Below, in pieces: positions 1 through 5,817 of a stretch of 10,111 nt of DNA. Positions within the stretch are counted from its first letter, which is position 1. Each line of letters starts with the position of its first letter. The stretch is from Paracoccaceae bacterium (lineage in GTDB: Bacteria; Pseudomonadota; Alphaproteobacteria; Rhodobacterales; Rhodobacteraceae). The position numbers and the translations under genes are program-made. The notes beneath the pieces are model-generated. The model was not told the origin of the DNA, made no database searches, and saw only the letters and a list, made by a program, of their open reading frames with translations. The stretch spans positions 1 to 10,111 of the forward strand of contig JALVEX010000250.1 of the NCBI GenBank assembly GCA_027030435.1. The letters are read 5' to 3'.

Positions 1-273
1 CCAGATGACGAGGGCCTCGCCGGGGGCTTTCCTCAGGATGGGCGGCACGCGGCGCACCACGTCCATGTCCAGCGGATCGCCGAGCGCGATGGTGAACATC
101 TTGATCGCGGCCAGCGCGAAGGCCAGCACCCCGGCCTGCGCGAGCCCGTCGGGGCTGTGGCCGAGCTGGCGGTAGAAGAGGGTGATGGCGACGAACCAGA
201 GCGCCAGCAGGCCAATCCGGCCCGCCGTGACGAGGCCGGTGCGCCACAGGAGCTTTCCCGCTCCGGCGCTCAA
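1..273 (-). CDS. Putative oligosaccharide flippase (Wzx/MATE-like), N-terminal part only
   Basis: This is the first 91 codons of a membrane protein that runs off the left edge. After a short basic start (GKLLWRTGLVTAGR) there is a hydrophobic segment at about residues 17-33 (RIGLLALWFVAITLFY), a short polar loop, and a second at about 46-63 (AGVLAFALAAIKMFTIALGD). It then reads 'DPLDMDVVRRVPPILR'. This layout resembles the start of polysaccharide-biosynthesis flippases, which move lipid-linked sugar units across the inner membrane; that assignment rests on resemblance and context. The start is a TTG at 271-273 whose last two bases are the first two of the glycosyltransferase stop codon (TTGA). 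An AAGGA lies about 10 bases upstream, inside the preceding gene. The next in-frame ATG is about 60 codons on and would remove both membrane segments, so TTG is preferred. The coupling implies co-transcription with the glycosyltransferase. Another polytopic surface-polysaccharide protein cannot be excluded. Confidence 0.6.
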   Translation of the reverse strand, partial: MSAGAGKLLWRTGLVTAGRIGLLALWFVAITLFYRQLGHSPDGLAQAGVLAFALAAIKMFTIALGDPLDMDVVRRVPPILRKAPGEALVIW

Positions 274-1262
274 GGCCGGACGTTCCTTGCGGCGAGGGCG
301 AGCTTCCTGCGTTTGCGCCGCAGGGTGCGCAGGGTGTTGATCAGGGGCGGGGGCAGGCTGGCGAAGATGAAGCGCATCCAGGCCCCCGGGCTAAGCAGGA
401 TGCCCGGCTCGGCACGGGCGACCATGGCGGCCTTGCGCAGGGTGCCGGAAAGCCCGGCGCCGAGCCGGGTCATGTGCAGGGTATCGAAGGCCTGGCGGGC
501 GATGGCCCGGCGCGCCTCGCGGATGCGGGGGCGGAGATGGGCCGCCTCGGGCCAGGAGAAGGCCTCTTCCAGCCCCGCCAGGTGATCGTCAAACATGCTG
601 CCATCCGCGTAGAGGCGGAAGGAAAGGCTGGTTTCGCGCACCCGGTAGCGCACCAGCGGCTCCTCCAGAAAGAGGACATCGCCAAGCAGGCAGAGCCTGA
701 GGAAAAGCCAGCTGTCGGAGATCATGCCCCAGCCTTCGTCCATCGCGCCGAGCGCCTTGACGGGGGCGGTGCGGGAGATGACGCAGGAATAGCAGAAGCC
801 TTCCGTGAAGGCGCGGATGAAGGCGTCATCCCCGCTGCTACTTGCCGGCCAGTTGCCGTTGAAGGCGCCGATCGGCTTGCCGTCGTCATCTATCCAGATG
901 GCGCCCCCGTGCAGCATCTCTGCCCCCGGCGCGGCCTCGAGCCGTGCCAGGGCGGCCGCCACGAAGCCGGGCTCAAGGATGTCATCGGCACCGAGCACCA
1001 TGAAGTAATCGCCCGTTGCCGCGCGGATGCCGCGCGTCACGTTGCCGGCGAAGCCGATGTTCTCTTCGATCCGGTCATAGGTGAGGCGCGGATCGCCATG
1101 GGCGCGCATGATCTCGGGGGTGTTGTCGGTCGAGCCGTTGTCGAGCACCAGGATCTCGAGATTGTCATGGGTCTGGGCCAGGGCGCTTTCCACGGCCTCG
1201 CCCAGCCATCGCGCCGCGTTGTAGGTGGGAATGACGATTGTCACAAGGGCCGTTTCAGGCAT
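270..1262 (-). CDS. Family 2 glycosyltransferase
   Basis: A 330-residue GT-A fold glycosyltransferase, expected to move a sugar from a nucleotide donor to a growing polysaccharide at the cytoplasmic face of the inner membrane. Visible motifs are VTIVIPTYNA (residues 7-16), the donor-binding LDNGSTDNT (40-48), the metal-binding ADD of 'LGADD' (92-94, the DXD equivalent) and an SDSW motif (182-185) in the acceptor/catalytic position. The C-terminus is strongly basic (RTLRRKRRKLALAARNVRP), which could hold the enzyme at the membrane. The start is the ATG at 1262-1260, because AGGAG lies 7 bases upstream and the conserved fold begins at once. The frame is open for 33 more codons upstream, but those look non-coding. 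The stop overlaps the start of the flippase-like gene, so the two should be translated together. The donor and acceptor sugars cannot be told from sequence. Confidence 0.93.
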   Translation of the reverse strand: MPETALVTIVIPTYNAARWLGEAVESALAQTHDNLEILVLDNGSTDNTPEIMRAHGDPRLTYDRIEENIGFAGNVTRGIRAATGDYFMVLGADDILEPGFVAAALARLEAAPGAEMLHGGAIWIDDDGKPIGAFNGNWPASSSGDDAFIRAFTEGFCYSCVISRTAPVKALGAMDEGWGMISDSWLFLRLCLLGDVLFLEEPLVRYRVRETSLSFRLYADGSMFDDHLAGLEEAFSWPEAAHLRPRIREARRAIARQAFDTLHMTRLGAGLSGTLRKAAMVARAEPGILLSPGAWMRFIFASLPPPLINTLRTLRRKRRKLALAARNVRP

Positions 1263-1372
1263 TTGTCCACTCCTACTGAAATCATGCCGAAGCACGGAAA
1301 GACACGGAAAGAATTGACAAGAGCGATGCCCCTGGGGCACCAGTCCGGCATGTTTTTGCATTGAGGCCGAAC
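1263..1372. promoter_or_regulatory. Divergent control region of glycosyltransferase and deacetylase genes
   Basis: This 110 bp gap holds the promoters of two genes read in opposite directions. It contains a perfect tandem duplication of CACGGAAAGA (1293-1302 and 1303-1312), so the two copies are one helical turn apart. It also has a perfect -35-like TTGACA at 1314-1319 on the plus strand and a 13 bp palindrome TGCCCC-T-GGGGCA at 1327-1339. No convincing -10 box lies 16-18 bases after the TTGACA, so the promoter is not proven. The repeat and palindrome are candidate protein-binding sites; the regulator is unknown. Confidence 0.35.
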
Positions 1373-2371
1373 ATGCGCGGCAAATTCGTTAAGGCGATTG
1401 ACATGGCCCTCGCCGGGGCGCTTCCCGGCGCACGCCTTGGCAGGCGGGATCTGGTGATCTATGCGTTTCACAGCGTGCTGCCGGGGCTGGAGGCGCTCGG
1501 GGAAAATCTGATCGATCCCTATCAGCCCGTCACGCTCGCCGATATCGAAAGCGTGATCGTGGCGCTGAAGCGGCGCGGGCTGCGTTTCGTGACCGGGCAC
1601 GAGATCGCGGCGGGAGAGCGGCGCGGCCCCATGGCCTGGCTGACCTTCGACGATGGCTACGCCAACAACCTCGCCCTCCTGCCGCTCCTGCGTCGCCACG
1701 GTGTGCCGGCCACGATCTTCGTGGCCACCGGCCATGTGATGAGCGGCGAGGCCTACTGGTGGGATGTTCTTTATCGCGAGGGGATGCGCCGGGGCCGGGC
1801 GCCCGGGGATCTGGCGCGTGAACGCGAGGCCATGAAGGCGCTGGCGCCAGCGCAGATCCGGGCGCGCCTGATCGCGATGTTCGGCGAAGGGGCGCTTCGC
1901 CCGGTGGGCGAGATCGATCGCCCGATGCACCCCGAAGAGCTGGCGCGGCTGGCGCGCGAGCCCCTGATCGAAATCGGCAATCACACCCATGCGCACAGCA
2001 TCCTTACCCGTATTGATAATGAGGCGGCGCGGCGCGAAATCGCTGCATGCAGCAAGGCGCTTGCCCGCATCACCGGAAGGGCGCCCGCTTCCATCGCGTA
2101 TCCGAACGGCAATTTCAGCCCCGCGGTGGTGGAGGCGGCCCGATCCGCCGGCCTTGAGATCGGCGTGACCTGCCTGCCGTTTCGCAATCGCATTGCCGGG
2201 GGCGGGGCTGAGGAGGTTGCCAACCTTGCCCTCGGCCGCTTTGCGGGCCTGCGCAACGGTGTGATCGGGCGCGAGATCACGCTTTCTCTCGCGCCTCTCG
2301 GGCTGGCGATGGCACGTTCGGAGAGGCTTGCGCAAGGCATTGTCCGCACTCCATTCATTCGCCCGGCGTGA
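1373..2371 (+). CDS. Polysaccharide deacetylase (CE4/NodB family)
   Basis: A 332-residue CE4 esterase, a family that removes N- or O-acetyl groups from polysaccharides using a metal ion. The family motifs are intact: TFDDGY (residues 91-96, with the base and metal aspartates D93 and D94), HTHAH (204-208, metal ligands H204 and H208) and YPNG (243-246). About 110 residues separate the first two motifs, including a 'YWWDVLY' stretch (128-134), as in the long-insert bacterial members. An early AFHSV (31-35) matches the N-terminal 'YH' region of the family. There is no clear signal peptide, so a cytoplasmic or membrane-associated place is likely. The ATG at 1373 is chosen because GAGG lies 6 bases upstream; a TTG at 1361 would add four residues. 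The gene diverges from the glycosyltransferase and overlaps the dehydratase tail to tail by 17 bp. Likely role: deacetylating the local polysaccharide or its precursor. Confidence 0.92.
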   Translation: MRGKFVKAIDMALAGALPGARLGRRDLVIYAFHSVLPGLEALGENLIDPYQPVTLADIESVIVALKRRGLRFVTGHEIAAGERRGPMAWLTFDDGYANNLALLPLLRRHGVPATIFVATGHVMSGEAYWWDVLYREGMRRGRAPGDLAREREAMKALAPAQIRARLIAMFGEGALRPVGEIDRPMHPEELARLAREPLIEIGNHTHAHSILTRIDNEAARREIAACSKALARITGRAPASIAYPNGNFSPAVVEAARSAGLEIGVTCLPFRNRIAGGGAEEVANLALGRFAGLRNGVIGREITLSLAPLGLAMARSERLAQGIVRTPFIRPA

Positions 2372-3416
2372 GCACGGGCGCCCGCGGCGCGCGCCCGCCG
2401 GCCCGCCTGCTGCCGAGCCGGAGCAATCCCTCGCAATTGCTGCAGGTCGTGATGGGGGCATGTTCCTGGTAGTAGAGGCCGAGATTCTCGCGATACCAGG
2501 CGATGATTTCATCCAGATCCTCCTCCAGCGTCCGGCGAGGCCGCCAGCCGAGGGCGACCAGCCTGTCGCCGGTCACGCCGTAGCGGCTGTCATTGAAGGG
2601 GCGGTCAGGGCCGTATTCGATGACCTCTCGGAGCGGCACCTGCATTGCCCGGGTCAGCAGCCTGATCACATCCATCACCGAGTAATCCCGCAGCGCCGGA
2701 ACATTGTATATCCCGCCGTTCTCGCCCTTCTCGACAATGGTCGTCACCGCTTCGCAGAAATCGGAGACATGCAGGAAGGAGCGGATGGCGCTGCCGTTGC
2801 CGTGCACCTCGAATTTCCGGCCGCGCAGGATATCGCATATCAGCTTGGGGATCAGCTTTTCGGGATATTGCCTTGTGCCGTATATGTTGTTGGCGCGGGT
2901 TATGCGGATCGGCAGGCCATAGGATTTGGCGAAGCAGTGAACGAACATCTCCGCACTGGCCTTGGAAGCGGCATAAGGATTGGTGGGGTTCATCCTGTCG
3001 TTTTCGGAAAAATCGCGCTCTGAGGATTCGCCATAGACCTCATCCGTGCTCACATGGAAGAACAGGCCGGTGCCGTTTTCCTCCGCCGTCTGAAGCAGGC
3101 AGATGGTGCCCAGGATATTGCTTTCGATGAAGGGGCGGACATCCTTGTAGGAGTTGTCCACATGCGATTCCGCCGCCGCATGGACCACCAGATCCGTATT
3201 GCGCAGCAATTCGCGCACCACGCTCCTTTCACAGATCGAAACCTCCACGAGACGCACCTGCCCGGAGGCGATCAGAGGCGCGAGATATTCCTGCCGCGCC
3301 GCGTAGCTCATCGAATCGATGACGATGATCTCGGCGGTGGGATATTTGTGGCAGAGGTGTTCGGTAACATGCGAGGCAATGAACCCCGCGCCACCCGTTA
3401 TGCAAATCTTCTTCAT
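2355..3416 (-). CDS. NDP-sugar 4,6-dehydratase/epimerase, RmlB-like extended SDR
   Basis: A 353-residue NAD-dependent extended short-chain dehydrogenase/reductase acting on a nucleotide sugar, most like dTDP-glucose 4,6-dehydratase. Visible are the NAD-binding GGAGFI (residues 8-13), AAESHVDNS (81-89), the active-site TDE within STDEVYG (123-129; T124, D125, E126) and YAASK (148-152; Y148, K152). RmlB-type substrate motifs follow: 'NNIYGTRQYPEKLIPKL' and 'GNGSAIRSFLHVSDF'. The TDE triad points to a dehydratase rather than a plain epimerase; RmlB proteins usually have RCSNNYG and RDWLYVEDH here, so the substrate may differ. The ATG at 3416 has GGGAG 7 bases upstream; a TTG just before it is the alternative. 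After the family's usual end (about residue 318) there is an unusual 35-residue tail with a CSNC motif and an Arg/Ala/Pro-rich end. The 3' end overlaps the deacetylase gene. Confidence 0.9.
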   Translation of the reverse strand: MKKICITGGAGFIASHVTEHLCHKYPTAEIIVIDSMSYAARQEYLAPLIASGQVRLVEVSICERSVVRELLRNTDLVVHAAAESHVDNSYKDVRPFIESNILGTICLLQTAEENGTGLFFHVSTDEVYGESSERDFSENDRMNPTNPYAASKASAEMFVHCFAKSYGLPIRITRANNIYGTRQYPEKLIPKLICDILRGRKFEVHGNGSAIRSFLHVSDFCEAVTTIVEKGENGGIYNVPALRDYSVMDVIRLLTRAMQVPLREVIEYGPDRPFNDSRYGVTGDRLVALGWRPRRTLEEDLDEIIAWYRENLGLYYQEHAPITTCSNCEGLLRLGSRRAGGRAPRAPVLTPGE

Positions 3417-3776
3417 CAACGCACTCCCAATAACAATCAGGAGAAGCCGGTAAAATTTTACTCTTCAAGAAGGTCCGGTTCAAATTCCGATGCCCCCGCC
3501 GAAAAACGAGGGGGCGCCATTGTCATTTCCGTTAGGTGCGTGAATCTCCAGGCAGCAATATCGGAACCGTTTCCCAAACCCGATGTTTACAAAGGCTTCT
3601 TTAAACTCTTCGATAATTTTTATGGATAGAACCTTACCCGAAAATTCCGAATCTGCAAATTCATTCTTTTCGTCGGATTTCAAGGGCAGGGCGGAGCCAT
3701 GCGCGCGTGCCTCTTGCAACCGGGGCGGCCACCACATAGCTGTTTGGCAACCAATGCTTATACAAAGGAAAACGGC
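3417..3776. other. AT-rich divergent intergenic region, no certain gene
   Basis: This 360 bp gap separates the dehydratase (minus) from the HPF gene (plus) and should hold both promoters. Its composition is unlike the rest: 3601-3660 is about 32% GC in a window otherwise clearly GC-rich. It holds a perfect 12 bp palindrome GTAAAATTTTAC (3450-3461), a hairpin with stems GCCCCC (3492-3497) and GGGGGC (3510-3515), and a 9 bp direct repeat AAATTCCGA (3482-3490 and 3642-3650). A minus-strand frame is open over 3480-3683 from a TTG and reads like a K/E/F/I-rich protein, but it has no ribosome binding site. I could not pick out a confident sigma-70 promoter on either strand. The stretch may be the scar of a low-GC insertion, a regulatory leader or a decayed gene. 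Confidence 0.5.
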
Positions 3777-4076
3777 ATGCAGGTCATTCTTCACAATGAC
3801 GACGTATTGAAGGGCATCGACGGCGTTCAGGCCTTTGCCGAAGAGGAGCTGCGCAAGGCGCTGCACGGCAAGGTGGAAAAGCTGACGCGGGTGGAAATCT
3901 GGGTGGCCGACGAGAACGGCCCGAAGGCTGGCCCCGATGACAAGCGCTGCTCGATGGAGGCGCATCCGCGCGGGCGCCGGCCCGTGGGGGTGAAGCATCA
4001 CGCGGGCGATGTGAAGGCGGCGATCAAGGGCGCGGTGCGCAAGCTCGCGCGGGCGCTGGAAAAGGAACTGCGCTGA
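3777..4076 (+). CDS. HPF/RaiA family ribosome-associated protein (short form)
   Basis: A 99-residue protein resembling the sigma-54 modulation/S30EA family, whose members bind the small ribosomal subunit and slow or protect ribosomes under stress or in stationary phase. The family pattern is visible: N-terminal strand MQVILHND, helix at about 13-30, strand 'LTRVEIWVADENG' (36-48), then 'KRCSMEAHPRGRRPVGVKH' (56-74) and a basic C-terminal helix 'VKAAIKGAVRKLARALEKEL' (79-98). It is the length of the short HPF/YfiA core and lacks the C-terminal dimerisation domain of long HPF. The ATG at 3777 has AAGGA 7 bases upstream; the frame is open further upstream but without protein-like sequence. It is flanked by an AT-rich gap and a convergent gene, so it is probably a single-gene unit. 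Whether it promotes 70S or 100S ribosomes cannot be read from sequence. Confidence 0.82.
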   Translation: MQVILHNDDVLKGIDGVQAFAEEELRKALHGKVEKLTRVEIWVADENGPKAGPDDKRCSMEAHPRGRRPVGVKHHAGDVKAAIKGAVRKLARALEKELR

Positions 4077-4137
4077 GGCGGCAGGCCGCAGCCCGCACCT
4101 TCCTTTCCTGCCGGCCCGCCCGCCCGGCCGCTTCGGC

Positions 4138-4809
4138 TCACTCGATCATCAGATCCTCGATGAAGGCCTCGATGCGGCCATCGGTATCGTCGCTGTCCGC
4201 CGAGACGGCAACCCCCACCAGAACGCCCGGATCAGTGCCGAAGGCGCGGCGGAAATCGGCGCGCAGATCCGCCGTTTCGCGAAAGCGCCCGGTGCCGGCG
4301 GGGCGCCGGATCACCGTCTTGAGGCGCCCTTCGCCGTAAGGGCTCGCCAGAACCGTTCCGCTCTCGTAATCGCCGCCCCACACGTAGATCAGCGCCCGCG
4401 TGCCCGCATGGCGCATGAGTCGGGCCGCCGAGGCGCGTGCGAGCTTTCTGGCCGCCTTGGGATCGGCAAAGACGAAATAGAGCGCGAGATTGCGATCATC
4501 CCCGCCCTTGCGGGTGAGATCGGTTGCCCTGACGCCCTGGCGCACCGCCCATTCCCATCTGGCCCTGCGCGCCCCGCGCAGATTCTCGGGCAGGGGGCGA
4601 TAGAAGAGCGATACCGTGCCATCGGAGATAACCTCGAGGCGGCGGCCCTCGGGCTTGTAATCGTTGCTCCACAGCCTGAAGAATCCCTGTTCCTTCCAGG
4701 CCCTGTCAAAGGGGATGGTTTCGCCCGGCGCTGGGCCGGTCTGGGCGATCAGGAAGATGAGGAGGGCAAGAAAGGCGGAGTGCCGGAAATAGATACACCG
4801 TATGGACAT
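4138..4809 (-). CDS. DUF3047 family exported protein
   Basis: A 223-residue protein with an N-terminal export signal: a basic start (MSIRCIYFRH), a hydrophobic core at about 12-22 (AFLALLIFLIA) and a small-residue region around 24-30. It should act in the periplasm or at the envelope. The mature part carries features I associate with DUF3047: WEWAV (85-89), a GGDDRNLALYFVF block (102-114) and a YVWGG (142-146). The molecular function of this family is not known to me. The ATG at 4809 is chosen because it gives the most typical signal peptide, but no good ribosome binding site precedes it. In-frame ATGs at 4839 and 4848 would add 10 or 13 residues; the 4848 one has a GAGGGG about 12 bases upstream. 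The gene converges on HPF with a 61 bp gap and follows ygfZ on the same strand with a gap of about 113 bp, so co-transcription with ygfZ is possible. Confidence 0.75.
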   Translation of the reverse strand: MSIRCIYFRHSAFLALLIFLIAQTGPAPGETIPFDRAWKEQGFFRLWSNDYKPEGRRLEVISDGTVSLFYRPLPENLRGARRARWEWAVRQGVRATDLTRKGGDDRNLALYFVFADPKAARKLARASAARLMRHAGTRALIYVWGGDYESGTVLASPYGEGRLKTVIRRPAGTGRFRETADLRADFRRAFGTDPGVLVGVAVSADSDDTDGRIEAFIEDLMIE

Positions 4810-4922
4810 GATCAAATCTGTTATCGTTACCCTTGCCATGAAAATCATAAAACACCGGCACCCCTCAAAAGCCTAGCAGAATGCCCGCTCCGGGGTGTTC
4901 ACATAACGGTGATCGCGGGGGG

Positions 4923-5711
4923 TCAGGGTGTTTGCGTATCCCGGCTGTTGCCGGAAAGCCACAGCCTGGCCGGCCCGGCCCGCATTTCGCCTTTTGCCCG
5001 CTCGAAGCGCAGATGCGCGATCGCCTTTCCCTCCGCCTGGCTGTAAAGCGTGCCCGCGCGCCGGCCGCCCTCACCGATGATCGGCGTGCCCACGGGCGCC
5101 TCGCCCTCGATCTCCACCGTGGCAAGGCCCTTGCGCAGCTCCGTCTTGTGTTTCATCCGCGCCGTCACCTCCTGGCCCACATAGCAGCCCTTGCGGAAAT
5201 CGACCCCGTTCAGCCGCTCGAAGCCGGCCTCGAGGATGTAGGTTTCGCCGGGGATCAGCTCGATCAGGCTCTCGGGCACGCAATGGGCCACGCGCAGCGC
5301 CTCGCGCCGGCGCGCCTCCTCGGGATCGGGCGGGGCGGGGGCGGGGGTGATGCGCCGCCAGCCGAGCGCGGGCAGGCGGGGATCGGCGAAGGCGCCCGGC
5401 GGGGGCGGGCCGAGCCCCGTTTCAACGCCGAGATCGGTATCACCGATCTCCACATCCGAGCGCAGGCGATACATGGAAAGGCGGCTCTTCAGCGCATCGG
5501 CGAGCGGTTCGGCCACGTCGATCAGGATCGAATCGCCATCTTCCACGAGGAAGAAATCGGCCAGATACTTGCCCTGGGGGGTGAGCAGCGCGGCATGGAG
5601 CGGGCCTTCGCAGAGGCGGCGCACGTCATTCGTCACCAGCCCCTGGAGGAAATCGGATCTGTCCTTCCCGCTGAGCTTGAGCACGCGGCGGCTGTGGAGA
5701 GATTGCTGCAT
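4923..5711 (-). CDS. ygfZ: Folate-binding protein YgfZ (GcvT-like, Fe-S cluster maintenance)
   Basis: A 262-residue cytoplasmic protein of the YgfZ/IBA57 family, related to the glycine-cleavage T-protein. Family members bind tetrahydrofolate and help build or repair certain iron-sulfur enzymes. The diagnostic motif KGCYVGQE is present at residues 174-181 with the key cysteine C176. The N-terminal part has 'FLQGLVTNDV' (21-30) and 'TPQGKYLADFFLVE' (44-57), also typical. A Pro-rich linker (about 99-135) replaces part of the central domain, and the protein is shorter than the E. coli member. The ATG at 5711 has AAGGA about 10 bases upstream. It is divergent from the TIGR04283-type glycosyltransferase, and a TATAAC on the minus strand about 37 bases upstream of the start could serve as its -10 box. 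The assignment is firm at family level. Confidence 0.93.
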   Translation of the reverse strand: MQQSLHSRRVLKLSGKDRSDFLQGLVTNDVRRLCEGPLHAALLTPQGKYLADFFLVEDGDSILIDVAEPLADALKSRLSMYRLRSDVEIGDTDLGVETGLGPPPPGAFADPRLPALGWRRITPAPAPPDPEEARRREALRVAHCVPESLIELIPGETYILEAGFERLNGVDFRKGCYVGQEVTARMKHKTELRKGLATVEIEGEAPVGTPIIGEGGRRAGTLYSQAEGKAIAHLRFERAKGEMRAGPARLWLSGNSRDTQTP

Positions 5712-5724
5712 TTCCCTGATTTCC

Positions 5725-5753
5725 TTGGCCTCCGGTTCACCCTGCGGTTATAG
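5725..5753 (+). promoter_or_regulatory. Possible promoter shared between ygfZ and glycosyltransferase
   Basis: On the plus strand TTGGCC (5725-5730), a 17-base spacer and TTATAG (5748-5753) form a weak sigma-70-like pair leading to the glycosyltransferase. On the minus strand the same bases read TATAAC (5753-5748), which matches the -10 consensus at five of six positions and is well placed for ygfZ. A recognisable -35 is lacking on that side. The two promoters may share one melted region. This is pattern matching only. Confidence 0.25.
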
Positions 5754-5817
5754 CAGAGGAAAGCGGGGGCGGAAGATGAAAACGCGCCCGGTGAAGGTAA
5801 CGGCGGAGTATCTGGCC

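Noticed and set aside
33..215. A 60-codon minus-strand frame at the left edge
   Set aside because: It lies in another frame of the flippase-like coding region, whose translation has convincing membrane segments; this one is Arg/Ser/Trp-rich noise.
474..1364. A 296-codon plus-strand frame opposite the glycosyltransferase, and smaller ones over ygfZ
   Set aside because: Antisense shadows of genes with clear family motifs.
1241..2512. A 423-codon minus-strand frame opposite the deacetylase
   Set aside because: It overlaps the deacetylase and the ends of both neighbouring genes and its translation shows no motif; the CE4 motifs on the other strand decide the case.
3745..3757. TGGCA ... TGC upstream of HPF, resembling a sigma-54 promoter
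   Set aside because: The conserved GG and GC are 8 bases apart instead of the required 10, so sigma-54 binding is unlikely despite the family's historical link with rpoN.
4077..4137. GGCAGG/CCTGCC inverted repeat between HPF and the DUF3047 gene as a terminator
   Set aside because: The stem is 6 bp with a loop of about 21 bases and no T-run; it could form by chance in such GC-rich DNA.
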